Assembly: GCA_035626235.1 (NCBI GenBank) | Contig: DASPOB010000023.1 | Location: 1-46,199 of the forward strand | Direction: 5' to 3' | Source: DATFYP01 sp035626235 | GTDB lineage: Archaea; Thermoproteota; Nitrososphaeria; Nitrososphaerales; Gagatemarchaeaceae | Length of the DNA stretch: 46,199 nt | Shown: in pieces, positions 28,643 to 37,542 of the stretch | How the letters are laid out: each line of letters opens with the position of its first letter | Numbering within the stretch: the stretch's first letter is position 1 | Made by a program: the position numbers and the translations under genes | The notes under the pieces: model-generated | Seen by the model: only the letters and a program-made list of their open reading frames with translations | Databases searched by the model: none | What the model was told of the DNA's origin: nothing

Positions 28643-29866
28643 ATGGCCGTGAGTTCCGCTTCGCCACAGTTCGACCTGGTCGTCGTAGGGTCAGGTCCGG
28701 GCGGATGCACTGCAGCCAAGTGTGCATCCGAACAGGGCCTAAAGACTCTGCTTCTGGAGAAGAAAGCGGCGCCAGGGCGTAAGCTTTGTGCAGGGGGCAT
28801 CATCGGAAAAGTGATTAGAAAGTTCGACATTGACGACGAGGCCCTCGAGTGCCACATCGATTCCTACAGGTTCTATGCCGAAAGAGAGGGGTGGGTCGAC
28901 GTCCCTTCAAAGGGAGCCGCCACGTCGTACAGAACGACCATGGAGAACGACGCCTTCAAACGCTTTGACTCCTACCTTGCCGCAAGGGCAAGGGACAGCG
29001 GGGCGACCCTGTTGACGTCGTCGGAGGCGGCGAATCTCAGACGCGAGGCGGGGTTGACCAAGGTGCAGCTGCGGACGCCCACTGGAGAGAAGGTCGTCAC
29101 TACAAGGCTCGTAATCGGGGCAGACGGCTTCCACTCGACGGTCGGTCGTCTTACAGGCCTGACCCCACCGGTCCCGAGCGAGGGCATGACCGTAGCAGTC
29201 CAGAGGGAGGTGATAACCGGAAAGGAGACTTCCCACAACTGCCTCCACCTGTTCGACCCCACCCTGGCGCCCGTTGGTTATCTCTGGGTGTACCCGAAGA
29301 GCAGGGGATACACCATAGGTGTAGGTTGCCTGGCATCACACATCGTGGACCCCATGAAGTTCATGCTGGCGAAGGCGTTTCAATCAAATGGCTTGGTCAA
29401 GGAGTTCATTCCTCCTGGGAGCACCATCATGCCGCTCGAAGGAGCTCCTATTCCCGCCGCTCCGCTCGGCACGTTCGTCGGCGACGGAGTAATGCTGGTC
29501 GGAGACGCGGCTGGCCAATGTGACCCTGTGACGGGGGACGGAATCTACTACGCGATGTCTGCTGGCAAGCGCGCCGCAATCACCGCCGCGGAGGCCGTTT
29601 CCAAGGGAGACTATTCGCAGGACATGCTCCGAAGTTACGAGAAGGCGTGGAACGGTGAAGAGGGGAAGGAACTCAGCTGGCAGAGGAGACGCCTCAAGAT
29701 CATATCCAAGAACTACGTCGGCCACTTTGAGCGACGGATCGCTGGGATGCGCAACCCCCGTAGGGAGCAGTTGGTCCGAAGGACAGATTACTACTTGTCT
29801 AGGATGACGTCCTTGATTCCGGCCTTTCTGTTAGAAAAGCTGGTCCAGGACGGTTACATCCTTTGA
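28643..29866 (+). CDS. Geranylgeranyl reductase family FAD-dependent oxidoreductase
   Basis: A 407-residue flavoenzyme of the geranylgeranyl-reductase family, which saturates isoprenoid chains of archaeal membrane lipids or polyprenol carriers. Seen: FAD motif VVVGSGPGGCTAAKCA (GSGPGG at 16-21), the family KLCAGGIIGK, and the second FAD motif LVGDAAGQCDPVTGDGI (GDA at 287-289). Start ATG 28643 has GAGGT 7 bases upstream. It is followed 82 bases later by a UbiA prenyltransferase, a pair expected for isoprenoid lipid synthesis. In this glycan context it might reduce the dolichol-type carrier rather than bulk lipids, which is inference. Confidence 0.88.
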   Translation: MAVSSASPQFDLVVVGSGPGGCTAAKCASEQGLKTLLLEKKAAPGRKLCAGGIIGKVIRKFDIDDEALECHIDSYRFYAEREGWVDVPSKGAATSYRTTMENDAFKRFDSYLAARARDSGATLLTSSEAANLRREAGLTKVQLRTPTGEKVVTTRLVIGADGFHSTVGRLTGLTPPVPSEGMTVAVQREVITGKETSHNCLHLFDPTLAPVGYLWVYPKSRGYTIGVGCLASHIVDPMKFMLAKAFQSNGLVKEFIPPGSTIMPLEGAPIPAAPLGTFVGDGVMLVGDAAGQCDPVTGDGIYYAMSAGKRAAITAAEAVSKGDYSQDMLRSYEKAWNGEEGKELSWQRRRLKIISKNYVGHFERRIAGMRNPRREQLVRRTDYYLSRMTSLIPAFLLEKLVQDGYIL

Positions 29867-29948
29867 TTCTCGTTGAAGGGAGCCACTCGCGGCCCTCCCG
29901 CGCGGTCTCGCTTTTCACGGCCGTCCTTCGTTCCGGAGGCTCAGTGCA

Positions 29949-30791
29949 TTGATCAGGTCGAAGATTGGGGCTTTTATCAAGCTCTATGACGTGCCGGCAA
30001 CCCAGTTCTGGCTAGGCGCGGTCGCGATTGGGCTGAGGTACGGGTCGGGGGATGGAACGCGAGCGTCCCTGGTGCCCGGCATCGTCGCCCTCGTGTCAGT
30101 TTCGGTGGTCCTCTTCTTCCTGATGGGGGTGAACGACTACTTCGACATCGGTATCGACTCTAAGAAGAACGAGAGGGCCGTCTTGGCCAATGGGGAGATT
30201 TCAATGGAGACAGCGAGGATTGCCGTCGGATTGGTTGGCGTTCTCGGCTTGGCTCTGGCCCTGTCCGTCTCCATTCAGTTCTTCCTGTTTACTCTGGCGG
30301 TCTTTGTCCTGATCTCGCTTTATTCGGTTCCGCCGGTCAGGTACAAGAGGTTCTACCCATTCTCCACGATTGGCGAAATACTCGGCGCGTGCATGCTGTT
30401 TCTTGTTGGTGTCAGCGTCGTCAGTTTGCCGTCATCGTCAGCGCTCGTGGTATCGACTGTGGTCGCGCTCGTCGCCGCCAGTTCCAGACTGAGGCACGAG
30501 GTACGATACGCCGACTTCGACAGCCAAACAGACAAGAGGACGTTCGCGGTCGTGCATGGGGCGAACCGGATAAGGCTCGTCTCGCGGTTTCTCCTGGTCC
30601 TAGCGGTCATCGAAGTTGCGGCCATGGGATTCTGGGGGCTGCTCACCGTCGCCAATGCACTTCTTGCTGGGCTTTTCATTGTTCTGCCTCTCCTCGTCAG
30701 GCAGGTTCAAAGCAGTAGATACCTCAGGATGACCGCGCTTGTCTGGGGGTTCGCGCTCTACCTCGTTGCTTTGTTCCTGCCGAGCTTCTAG
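29949..30791 (+). CDS. UbiA-family prenyltransferase
   Basis: A 280-residue polytopic membrane protein with about eight helices and both Asp-rich prenyl-diphosphate motifs: NDYFDIGIDSKKNERA (Asn62, Asp66, Asp70) and YADFDSQTDKRT (Asp189, Asp191, Asp195). It would attach a prenyl chain to an acceptor; in archaea digeranylgeranylglyceryl-phosphate synthase is the common member, and a phosphoribose-transferring or quinone-type enzyme is an alternative. TTG 29949 is chosen because GGAGG ends 9 bases upstream. It is paired with the upstream reductase. Confidence 0.87.
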   Translation: MIRSKIGAFIKLYDVPATQFWLGAVAIGLRYGSGDGTRASLVPGIVALVSVSVVLFFLMGVNDYFDIGIDSKKNERAVLANGEISMETARIAVGLVGVLGLALALSVSIQFFLFTLAVFVLISLYSVPPVRYKRFYPFSTIGEILGACMLFLVGVSVVSLPSSSALVVSTVVALVAASSRLRHEVRYADFDSQTDKRTFAVVHGANRIRLVSRFLLVLAVIEVAAMGFWGLLTVANALLAGLFIVLPLLVRQVQSSRYLRMTALVWGFALYLVALFLPSF

Positions 30792-30935
30792 CCCTCAGCC
30801 AAGGCAAAACCAACCCTCTTCGACAGTCAGGGGTCCCCGTCTGCCTGCGAGCGGATCGATTGAGACATCTTGGCCCTCCTCCCTGAAAGCGAATCGCTGC
30901 CCCACCAACACTTGGACGCCTTAGCACGTGGTCCG

Positions 30936-32162
30936 ATGAGGGTCACAATCATAGGATCCTACGGGTATGGCAACCTGGGTGATGAGCTCATGCTCGATGG
31001 TGTCCTTGCGGGCATCCGAAGAACCGTGCCGGAGGCCAAGATAACGGTCATATCTGGCGATCCCAAGGACACCAGCAAATCGCACAGGGTGCATTCTATT
31101 GGCAGGGGGGGCGGGTCATCGGTCCGATTGCGGAGGTTTTGGGAGCTGGTTCGGTCAGACCTCTTCCTAGTCGGTGGGGGCAACGTCAGAGACCAACTGC
31201 CGGGAACCCTCCAGCCATCCCAGCCCAACGCCCTGTCCGTCTGGCTAGGGCAGGTACTCCTTGCTCACGAGATAGGCGTTCCGACAATGTGTTACGCAAT
31301 AAGCATCGGCCACATCCTCACCCCCGAAGGAGGTGAAGTTTTGAGAGACTGCCTAGGGAAGGTCGATGCCATTTCCGTGCGCGACTCCGCCTCGGCTACG
31401 AGGATATCTGAGCTCGGAGTCAAGCGAGAGGTCGTCGTGGCCGCCGACGCGGCCTTTTCGGTCATACCTGCGCCCCAGCTTCCAGCTACCAGAAGAGGCT
31501 TGGTCATTTCGCTGAGGCACTGGTACGAGAAAGGCAACTACGTGGAAGATGAGGAGACATTCGGCAGGATGATTCACGAGACCGCGGAGTTTTGCGACAT
31601 CTTCTTCGAGCGGCACGGTGAACCCATCTGGCTCGTTCCCTTCAAAGCCACGGACGCGGATAATGACTGTGACACCGTCATCCACAAGGAACTCGTTGAC
31701 CAGGTTCGCCATCGCGAAGGAATACGGCTCCTCGACCGCGTTCCCGACCTTAACACGGCGCTGCCCATCTTCGCCACAGCCAGGCTGGTGCTAGGTATGC
31801 GGCTTCATTCGATAATCCTTGCCACAGCAGTTGGAACGCCGTGGGTCGCGATAAGTTACGATCCGAAGGTCAGAGCATTTGCCCAGTACGCTAAACAGGA
31901 CCGCTTCTCACTTGAAGTCAACGAAGTTTCGGCTCAAAAGCTCTCGGAACTGGAGAAGGTCGTCTCGGCGGACGAGAAAGGCATCTCGAAATCCCTGGGG
32001 TCCGTCTCCGACGAACTCCGATTCCTGGAGCGCAGGAACGCCGAAGCTGCCAGCGCCGTCCTTCGCATCAGGCCACCGGAGAGCGGCCTAAGAAAGGTCG
32101 TCGTGCGTTCATTCCGGCTTCTGCGTCACGAACTCGGTCAAGGGAGAACACAACAGCCTTGA
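30936..32162 (+). CDS. Polysaccharide pyruvyl transferase family protein (CsaB-like)
   Basis: A 408-residue GT-B-like enzyme of the polysaccharide pyruvyl transferase family, which adds a ketal pyruvate from phosphoenolpyruvate to sugar hydroxyls. Motifs: VTIIGSYGYGNLGDELML at the N-terminus, LFLVGGGNVRDQ, AISVRDSASATRISELG, and VLGMRLHSIILATAVGTPWV. ATG 30936 is chosen because family similarity begins there; the frame is open upstream to 30870. In bacteria pyruvylated wall polymers bind S-layer domains, so a role in surface-layer attachment is possible. It ends with a TTGA overlap into the GT2 gene, linking it to the QueC-like set. Confidence 0.88.
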   Translation: MRVTIIGSYGYGNLGDELMLDGVLAGIRRTVPEAKITVISGDPKDTSKSHRVHSIGRGGGSSVRLRRFWELVRSDLFLVGGGNVRDQLPGTLQPSQPNALSVWLGQVLLAHEIGVPTMCYAISIGHILTPEGGEVLRDCLGKVDAISVRDSASATRISELGVKREVVVAADAAFSVIPAPQLPATRRGLVISLRHWYEKGNYVEDEETFGRMIHETAEFCDIFFERHGEPIWLVPFKATDADNDCDTVIHKELVDQVRHREGIRLLDRVPDLNTALPIFATARLVLGMRLHSIILATAVGTPWVAISYDPKVRAFAQYAKQDRFSLEVNEVSAQKLSELEKVVSADEKGISKSLGSVSDELRFLERRNAEAASAVLRIRPPESGLRKVVVRSFRLLRHELGQGRTQQP

Positions 32163-33010
32163 CAAGCCAACCGTCACACAGCATCTGCATCACTCACTAC
32201 AATAACGCTGCAACAGTCAGAGAATCACTAGAGAGCATCTTGGCCCAAATCGATGACAGGTTTGAGGTGATTGTCGTAGACAACTACAGCAACGATGGTT
32301 CGAGAGAGGTCCTTCAGGGCTACGCCTCCAGTCAACGGATCAAACTCATCGAGCGGCACTGCTCGAGAGGCAGGGGGAGACAGATTGCCTTCGAGGAATC
32401 GTCAGGTGATTACATCATCAGCGGGGTTGACCTGGACGACATCTTCAGGCCCATATTCCTTCGCCTCGCAGAAGCCTATCACACGTTTTTCGAGGGCAAG
32501 TGCCTTTTCATGAGCGGCAAGCACGAGGCAATCACCGTCGTTCCTCGCACGCTGGTCGAGCGGGTGGGGGGGTGGCGCGACGTCCCGGCGGGAGAGGACA
32601 TAGACCTCTGGGCGCGCATCGCAAAGGAGGGCGAGCTAATTCACGTACCGTACAGACGAATACAGAGCGAAGTGAACCCTCACGCGGGCCTGGTCCATCG
32701 AACAGCGCGAAGGTTCGACCGAACTAGGAGTGCGTTCATAATCGGTCTGAACCCGCTCAAAATCGAGTCCGACCCTCCGACCTTCCACAGGAAGGCAGCG
32801 CGCAGAGTGATGATTGCCGCCGCCTACTTGGCGCACTTCTCTCACAAGACGTACAAGGACAACAGGGAATACAAGTACAGGCTTGCCACCATCCACATGA
32901 GCGAGTCGTTCGGCCCGCCAGATGAGGTGCGCGAAGAATTCGTGAGATTTCTTGACACGGAGGAGGAGGGACCGGCGTTGCGCGGAGAGAGTGACGGAGG
33001 AGGCCCCTAG
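32159..33010 (+). CDS. Glycosyltransferase, GT2 family (QueC-associated copy 1)
   Basis: A 283-residue GT-A protein starting at TTG 32159 (TTGA overlap). It shows ICITHYNNAATVRESLESI, VIVVDNYSNDGSREVL, a DxD motif in SGVDLDDIF, and GGWRDVPAGEDIDLWARI. The segment CSRGRGRQIAFEESSG, where many GT2 proteins have an Asn/Gly-rich loop, is shared with the GT2 gene at 39132 (CSRGAGRQLAFANAAG). The two are clearly paralogous along their first 200 residues and flank the three QueC-like genes. No membrane helices are seen. Donor and acceptor are unknown. Confidence 0.85.
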   Translation: MTSQPSHSICITHYNNAATVRESLESILAQIDDRFEVIVVDNYSNDGSREVLQGYASSQRIKLIERHCSRGRGRQIAFEESSGDYIISGVDLDDIFRPIFLRLAEAYHTFFEGKCLFMSGKHEAITVVPRTLVERVGGWRDVPAGEDIDLWARIAKEGELIHVPYRRIQSEVNPHAGLVHRTARRFDRTRSAFIIGLNPLKIESDPPTFHRKAARRVMIAAAYLAHFSHKTYKDNREYKYRLATIHMSESFGPPDEVREEFVRFLDTEEEGPALRGESDGGGP

Positions 33011-33081
33011 CGGCCGGCCAGCATTTGGTTCTCACGTTACGGTTCAACTCAGACGACCTCGGGCGGGCCGAGGGGCCCCGT

Positions 33082-33100
33082 CGTCGCCACGCCGGCGACG
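33082..33100 (+). repeat. Small inverted repeat before QueC-like gene 1
   Basis: CGTCGCC (33082-33088) and GGCGACG (33094-33100) form a perfect 7-base stem with a 5-base loop in the gap before the ATG at 33117. It sits next to the palindrome GGGGCCCC (33072-33079). No T-run follows, so it is not an obvious terminator. Confidence 0.35.
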
Positions 33101-33116
33101 GCTGTCTGGGACCGCC

Positions 33117-34508
33117 ATGTCAGTCCCTTCGCCCGCCCACAGGCGGGATGTGGAGACCTTGAGCAAGAGAACGAGGCCGCGCGTCCGATTGGAGAATTTC
33201 CATGTCAAAGGAGGTGAGATAGTCTTCGAGGCGTCATTTGACGAGTCGGTTGCCAGATACCTCAGGGCGACCACCCTGCGCTTTTCCTATGATGTGGCAC
33301 TCGAATCAGTCGATCCGTGTTTTGTCGTAATCCCTTTCGTGAGCACAATCTTAACCGTGGCGTGGGCCTTGGGGGCCGATGTCGAGGTCCCCGTTCTCGA
33401 TAAGACGTTCATCGAGTCCGCAGAATCAATCCGGAAAGTAATGAAGTCGTGGTACCCGCGCCTATCGTTCAGGGGAGAAATCCGGGCTCACACCACCAGG
33501 TCGGCCGCTGGAACCGCAGGAAGAGAAGGGATTTTGTACAGCGGGGGGCTCGACTCTACGGCCTCGATGCTCCGCCATCTCGATTCGAGACCAGTTCCGA
33601 TGCTTGTTTTGGGCACGCCAGACCTTCCTACGAACCACCCTGAATTCCTAGCGATGTTCCTAGAAAGGGTCGCACCGTTCGTCGGGCAACTGGGTCTGAA
33701 GCTGCACGTCATACGCAGCGGGATGCTCGAGATGGTAGACCTAGAGACACTGAACGAGGACTTCGGCAAGGCCGTGGGGGGGTACTGGTGGGAGTCGATC
33801 AGTCATGGCCTCATGCTTCTGGGCTCCTGCGCGCCGGTGGCGGCAGCCGAAGGGGTAGGAATTCTGCGGATAGCTGCTTCGCGAACCGAGGCGTTTGAGG
33901 AGCCATGGGGGAGCAACCCGCAAGTAGACGAAAAACTTGCGTGGGGAGGAACCAGAGTCGTTCACGACTCATATGACCTCTCCCGACAACAGAAGATAGA
34001 TTCGCTCATCGCGCCCTTCCTCCGAGGGACGAAGGAAACGATTCCACTTCGCGCCTGTGGGAGTACGAAGAGCAAGGAACGCGTGGTGCGGAAAATGCTG
34101 AACTGCGAGAGGTGTGAGAAGTGTGTTCGCACCATAGTCGGGTTGCTCGCCGGGGGGGTGGATCCAAAGGCGTGCGGCTTCGGCATGGGATACTTCTCCG
34201 CCGAATCGCTTCGACGCGGGCTGGAGGAAGGGGGTCTTCGGCTCCCAAAGAGCGTATGGGACCTCTGGGTCGACATCCAGGCCAGCGTCAGAAAGCAGCG
34301 ACCAGAAGAGTTCCCCTCAATGTACGATGCAAGGCCGTTCTTCGAGTGGATGCGCGGCTACGATCTCAGCAGAAATCTGTACAAGCCTTCGTTGGCGACG
34401 AGAGTGCTGAAGGACTCGGTCCCCCGTTTCAGCGAGAGGCAGCGCTCTCTCGAACTCATCAGGGAATTCAGGCGGATGTCGGCCCAGGCGCCGGCTGAAC
34501 AGGAATGA
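33117..34508 (+). CDS. QueC-like PP-loop ATPase, copy 1
   Basis: A 463-residue PP-loop protein related to 7-cyano-7-deazaguanine synthase (QueC). It has the ATP pyrophosphatase loop LYSGGLDSTAS (SGGLDS at 142-147) and a C-terminal zinc site, Cys314 then C-x2-C-x2-C at 330, 333 and 336 (LNCERCEKCVRT). QueC itself is about 220-240 residues with a short spacing in this zinc site, so this protein has an extra N-terminal domain of about 130 residues and an expanded zinc loop. It also has a C-terminal region DARPFFEWMRGYDLSRNLYK shared with the other copies. ATG 33117 starts the conserved part; the frame is open to 32952. The reaction is presumably adenylation of a carboxylate followed by amide formation; the substrate is unknown and the setting argues for a glycan. 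Confidence 0.82.
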   Translation: MSVPSPAHRRDVETLSKRTRPRVRLENFHVKGGEIVFEASFDESVARYLRATTLRFSYDVALESVDPCFVVIPFVSTILTVAWALGADVEVPVLDKTFIESAESIRKVMKSWYPRLSFRGEIRAHTTRSAAGTAGREGILYSGGLDSTASMLRHLDSRPVPMLVLGTPDLPTNHPEFLAMFLERVAPFVGQLGLKLHVIRSGMLEMVDLETLNEDFGKAVGGYWWESISHGLMLLGSCAPVAAAEGVGILRIAASRTEAFEEPWGSNPQVDEKLAWGGTRVVHDSYDLSRQQKIDSLIAPFLRGTKETIPLRACGSTKSKERVVRKMLNCERCEKCVRTIVGLLAGGVDPKACGFGMGYFSAESLRRGLEEGGLRLPKSVWDLWVDIQASVRKQRPEEFPSMYDARPFFEWMRGYDLSRNLYKPSLATRVLKDSVPRFSERQRSLELIREFRRMSAQAPAEQE

Positions 34509-34575
34509 GCTGCGGCATCAGTCCGTTCGTCTCACAGACTGTCGCGGCCGCGACTGTCCATGGCGGAACAGAGAC

Positions 34576-35907
34576 ATGAGTCCTCGGGCGGACTCCGACC
34601 CAGGCGGCCTGGAACCCATGTCCCCGGCTTCAAGAAGAATCGCGCTCGGCGACTTGGAAACTAGAGGTGTGAAAGTCCGTTGCCGTCTAAAGCTCGGAGG
34701 AGGCCTCGAGCGATACTTCAGAGGACACGAGTTGGAAATGAGTTACGACTTTCCAGCCGACCCAATCGACCCCAGCATACTCTACATCCCGTTCGTGGCC
34801 ACAGTGCTCCCAGTGGCTTTTCTGGCAGGCGGAGACATAGCCGTGCGAGTGCTCGACGCGGAGTATCTCAGGTCGGTGATGCTCGTACAGGACAAATTGA
34901 AGGAGTGGCGTCCCGGGCTCCCTTTCTGCACCAAGATTATGGCGGATAAGAGAGTAACGAACGTCTTCGCCGAAGATGGCAGGTGCGGGGTACTCTACAG
35001 CGGCGGCCTCGACTCTACATCTACCTTTCTGGCGAACAAAGAACACGTGTCGGCCCTGGTGATGGTGGGAGGGACCGAGGACCTGCCGTTGAGAGACAGG
35101 CACTATTGGGAGAGAATACGGGATTTGGCCGCTTCATTCGCGAAGAGGAACGGCGTCGTCATCCACTTTGCCGAGTCGAACTGGCTTGATGTTCTCAATG
35201 CTTCCCATCTCACCCAGGACTTCGCGGTTCCCCTTGCTGGTCCTCGTCGTCGAGACGACGTCACGAACTGGGAGGAGGTCTTCCGAATGGCCCTGCTCGG
35301 GATGTGCGCCCCGGTAGCTGCCCGCGAACGCCTCAGAACCCTGCTGATGGCATCTACCTATTCGGCGGAAGTATTGGAGGCCCTCGGGATTTCTGGTTTT
35401 GTCGAGAAGACTCTCAGGTGGGGTGACCTCGCCATCGGCAGGGACTCTGAGGACCTGACTAGACAACAGAAGATAAGAAATGTCATCGCGCCCTACCTGA
35501 GAGAGAATGAAGGCGGACTCCCCCTGCGGGTTTGCCACCCGATTAACCTCGAGAGGAACCGCAAGCTGAGGCAGAGAGGGCTTCTCAACTGCAGCGAGTG
35601 TCCGAAGTGCCGTCGAACGATGCTGGGATTGCTGCTGGATGGCATTGACCCCCGCAGTTGCGGTTTCGAACAGGGATCGTTCAGCTCAGAGAAGATACGC
35701 CAGCAGCTCGCCAACAGGTCGACAATCTTCACAGGGTCGCTGTTGGAATTCTGGACCGACATGAAGCTTCACATAAATGACCGCCCTTCACTGGCGACCG
35801 AGCTGAACCTTTGGAACAGCAACAGTTTCTTCGATTGGTTGGCCACCTACGATCTCACCAGGAACCTGGCGACCAGTAACGAGCCCGTTGACGGGGGGAT
35901 TCCGTGA
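34576..35907 (+). CDS. QueC-like PP-loop ATPase, copy 2
   Basis: A 443-residue paralogue of the preceding gene and a closer relative of copy 3. SGGLDS lies at residues 142-147 (VLYSGGLDSTSTF). The zinc ligands are Cys320, then Cys339, Cys342 and Cys345 (LNCSECPKCRRT), with 18 residues between the first two. The N-terminal domain has ILYIPFVATVLPVAFLAGG and LKEWRPGLPF, shared with copy 3; TRQQKIRNVIAPYLRE and FFDWLATYDLTRNLA are common to all three. ATG 34576 is used, but alignment with copy 3 makes ATG 34618 a reasonable alternative. It is 67 bases after copy 1, so probably cotranscribed. Confidence 0.82.
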   Translation: MSPRADSDPGGLEPMSPASRRIALGDLETRGVKVRCRLKLGGGLERYFRGHELEMSYDFPADPIDPSILYIPFVATVLPVAFLAGGDIAVRVLDAEYLRSVMLVQDKLKEWRPGLPFCTKIMADKRVTNVFAEDGRCGVLYSGGLDSTSTFLANKEHVSALVMVGGTEDLPLRDRHYWERIRDLAASFAKRNGVVIHFAESNWLDVLNASHLTQDFAVPLAGPRRRDDVTNWEEVFRMALLGMCAPVAARERLRTLLMASTYSAEVLEALGISGFVEKTLRWGDLAIGRDSEDLTRQQKIRNVIAPYLRENEGGLPLRVCHPINLERNRKLRQRGLLNCSECPKCRRTMLGLLLDGIDPRSCGFEQGSFSSEKIRQQLANRSTIFTGSLLEFWTDMKLHINDRPSLATELNLWNSNSFFDWLATYDLTRNLATSNEPVDGGIP

Positions 35908-35995
35908 TACGACCAAGAGGTGTCTTGCGCCAGGGGCCGTCCGACCGTTCAGAGCTCCGCCTGCCCCCGAGCACGATTCGGCACGGGGATTGGGC

Positions 35996-36922
35996 TTACT
36001 TGGTAACCCCGAGGAAGGCCCAGCCGTTCCCTTGGTTCGAGCTCACCGGGCCGAAGGACTCGTTGACTGTCCCTGAGGAACCGGAGCACGGAGTCCCCAA
36101 AAGAAGCTTCACCGAGGGAATCGCGATGGACACCGTCCCCCTGCTACTGCTCAGCGTTAGGGAATATCCCGTGCAGGTTTGGGAAGTATCCACTGCGTTG
36201 ACAAGAACTGCCTCCGACGTCTGGTTGCCCGTCCAAGAGAGCTGCCCGCTGTAACTGTCCCACTCGTATTGATTCGCGAACGTAAGGACGAATCTTGGGG
36301 TCTCAACCCACCCGCTTACTGAATCGGTCGTGCCCGGCGAAGGGTCCGAGAACTTTTGCCCCGTAGAGTAACCCCACGTCCCGAACCCGTGGAAGACTTT
36401 GCCATCCCTGTTAAGAGTGGCGTTGCAGAAGATCGTGTCAACCTCAACTTCGCCGTAGGTCGGAGTATTCAAGACCATACTCTTGGCGGGAGCCACACCG
36501 CGGAAGGTGACCACGTCGCCCGCTATGAGCCCTGGAGAGAAGTTGTTCTGCGAGTAGTTCTTGGACAAGATGATTTCAAACCGGCCGAGAGTGGGGCTCG
36601 AATAAGCGAGTATCCCTCCTGACTGGGCAACGATGGCCACCGTGGTAGTGTTTACTCGAGTGATCGAGTCAAGGTGTGGCCCTGCACCAAAGTCCTGCCA
36701 ATCTGATGACCACCCAAGGTTCGGAGGGAAAACCAGGTCTGCAATCCAAATCCTGTTTCCTAGGTTCTCAAGCTCCTGTGAGGTCTGCGTCCCGTTTGAC
36801 GAAACCGTCTCGCTTATGCCCGGGCTCTGTGGCGTGGGATAGAGCCGAATTGCCGCAAACAGGGTCACCCCAGCCACCAGGACAATGGCCAGGGCCACCA
36901 CGGCGACGGTTCTCGTCTTCAT
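35996..36922 (-). CDS. Secreted or signal-anchored protein of unknown function
   Basis: A 308-residue minus-strand protein with an N-terminal hydrophobic segment after KTR (VAVVALAIVLVAGVTLFAAI), which is a signal peptide or anchor. The rest is beta-rich with several N-x-S/T sequons and two Cys pairs, typical of archaeal extracytoplasmic proteins. ATG at 36922-36920 has a GGAGGT 9 bases upstream on its strand. I see no family match. It is transcribed against the flanking QueC-like genes and separates copy 2 from copy 3, so it may be a later insertion, and it has its own promoter region in the 620-base gap upstream. Confidence 0.72.
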   Translation of the reverse strand: MKTRTVAVVALAIVLVAGVTLFAAIRLYPTPQSPGISETVSSNGTQTSQELENLGNRIWIADLVFPPNLGWSSDWQDFGAGPHLDSITRVNTTTVAIVAQSGGILAYSSPTLGRFEIILSKNYSQNNFSPGLIAGDVVTFRGVAPAKSMVLNTPTYGEVEVDTIFCNATLNRDGKVFHGFGTWGYSTGQKFSDPSPGTTDSVSGWVETPRFVLTFANQYEWDSYSGQLSWTGNQTSEAVLVNAVDTSQTCTGYSLTLSSSRGTVSIAIPSVKLLLGTPCSGSSGTVNESFGPVSSNQGNGWAFLGVTK

Positions 36923-37542
36923 TGGTCGGGAACCTCCATGGCTGCGCGACTGTTGGCCCCCTCCTTGCTCAAAGTACGAGTCAGGGTGTGCGCGCTGAAA
37001 TCAGGTACCATCAGAACACTCACTTTTTCTCGACGCCACGAATCACCTTTATGACATTTGCGGGAGCATCCTGTGGGCTCCCCTCTCGAGATGCCAAACG
37101 TAGTACCCATCGACACCGTAGCTGGCCTCCTCGCATGGGGCATAGCGCCCGCATCGAGGTGCCTGTTCAAGACGGGAGATCTCTCGAACAGCTGGGGCCA
37201 TGCGAAAGGCAATCAATTCGTGGCTTCCTCACCTCCCGTTCTCGAGTGGAATCCGCGTCGGCTGGGTCAGGTCAACTCGGGGCTGGGAATCGAGAGGTTC
37301 TGCCACTCGGTGGCGGGCCAGTTTCCGGAGCGTCACTGATACGACACGTCTTCGAAGGCGGAACAGTGCTCGTCCAACGGGCGCGAAGGGCCTGCGGCTC
37401 TTAAAGCTCATGAATTCTCCCTCAGGGAGGTTGGGCTGCAAAGACGACTTCGACTCGACACCGGCGGTTTACGCGCGAGTCTCCTGTCGGCAAATGACAG
37501 ACTTCCGCTCAGACCGCCTCCAAGGGCGTAGGCTAGATTCTG
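36923..37542. other. 620-base divergent gap, no gene seen
   Basis: Region between the minus-strand secreted-protein gene and QueC-like copy 3. Open frames here lack family signatures and convincing ribosome sites. It holds a palindrome CTCCCTCAGGGAG (37417-37429) and an AT patch CTTAAAG near 37399 that could be a weak TATA element for copy 3. It probably carries the promoters of both divergent genes. Confidence 0.5.

Noticed and set aside
35904..36254. Plus-strand frame after QueC-like copy 2
   Set aside because: Mostly antisense to the better-supported secreted protein on the minus strand; no domain signature.
36676..37404. Plus-strand 242-codon frame and shorter frames in the divergent gap
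   Set aside because: Low-complexity Ser/Arg/Pro composition, partly antisense to the minus-strand gene, no recognisable motif.
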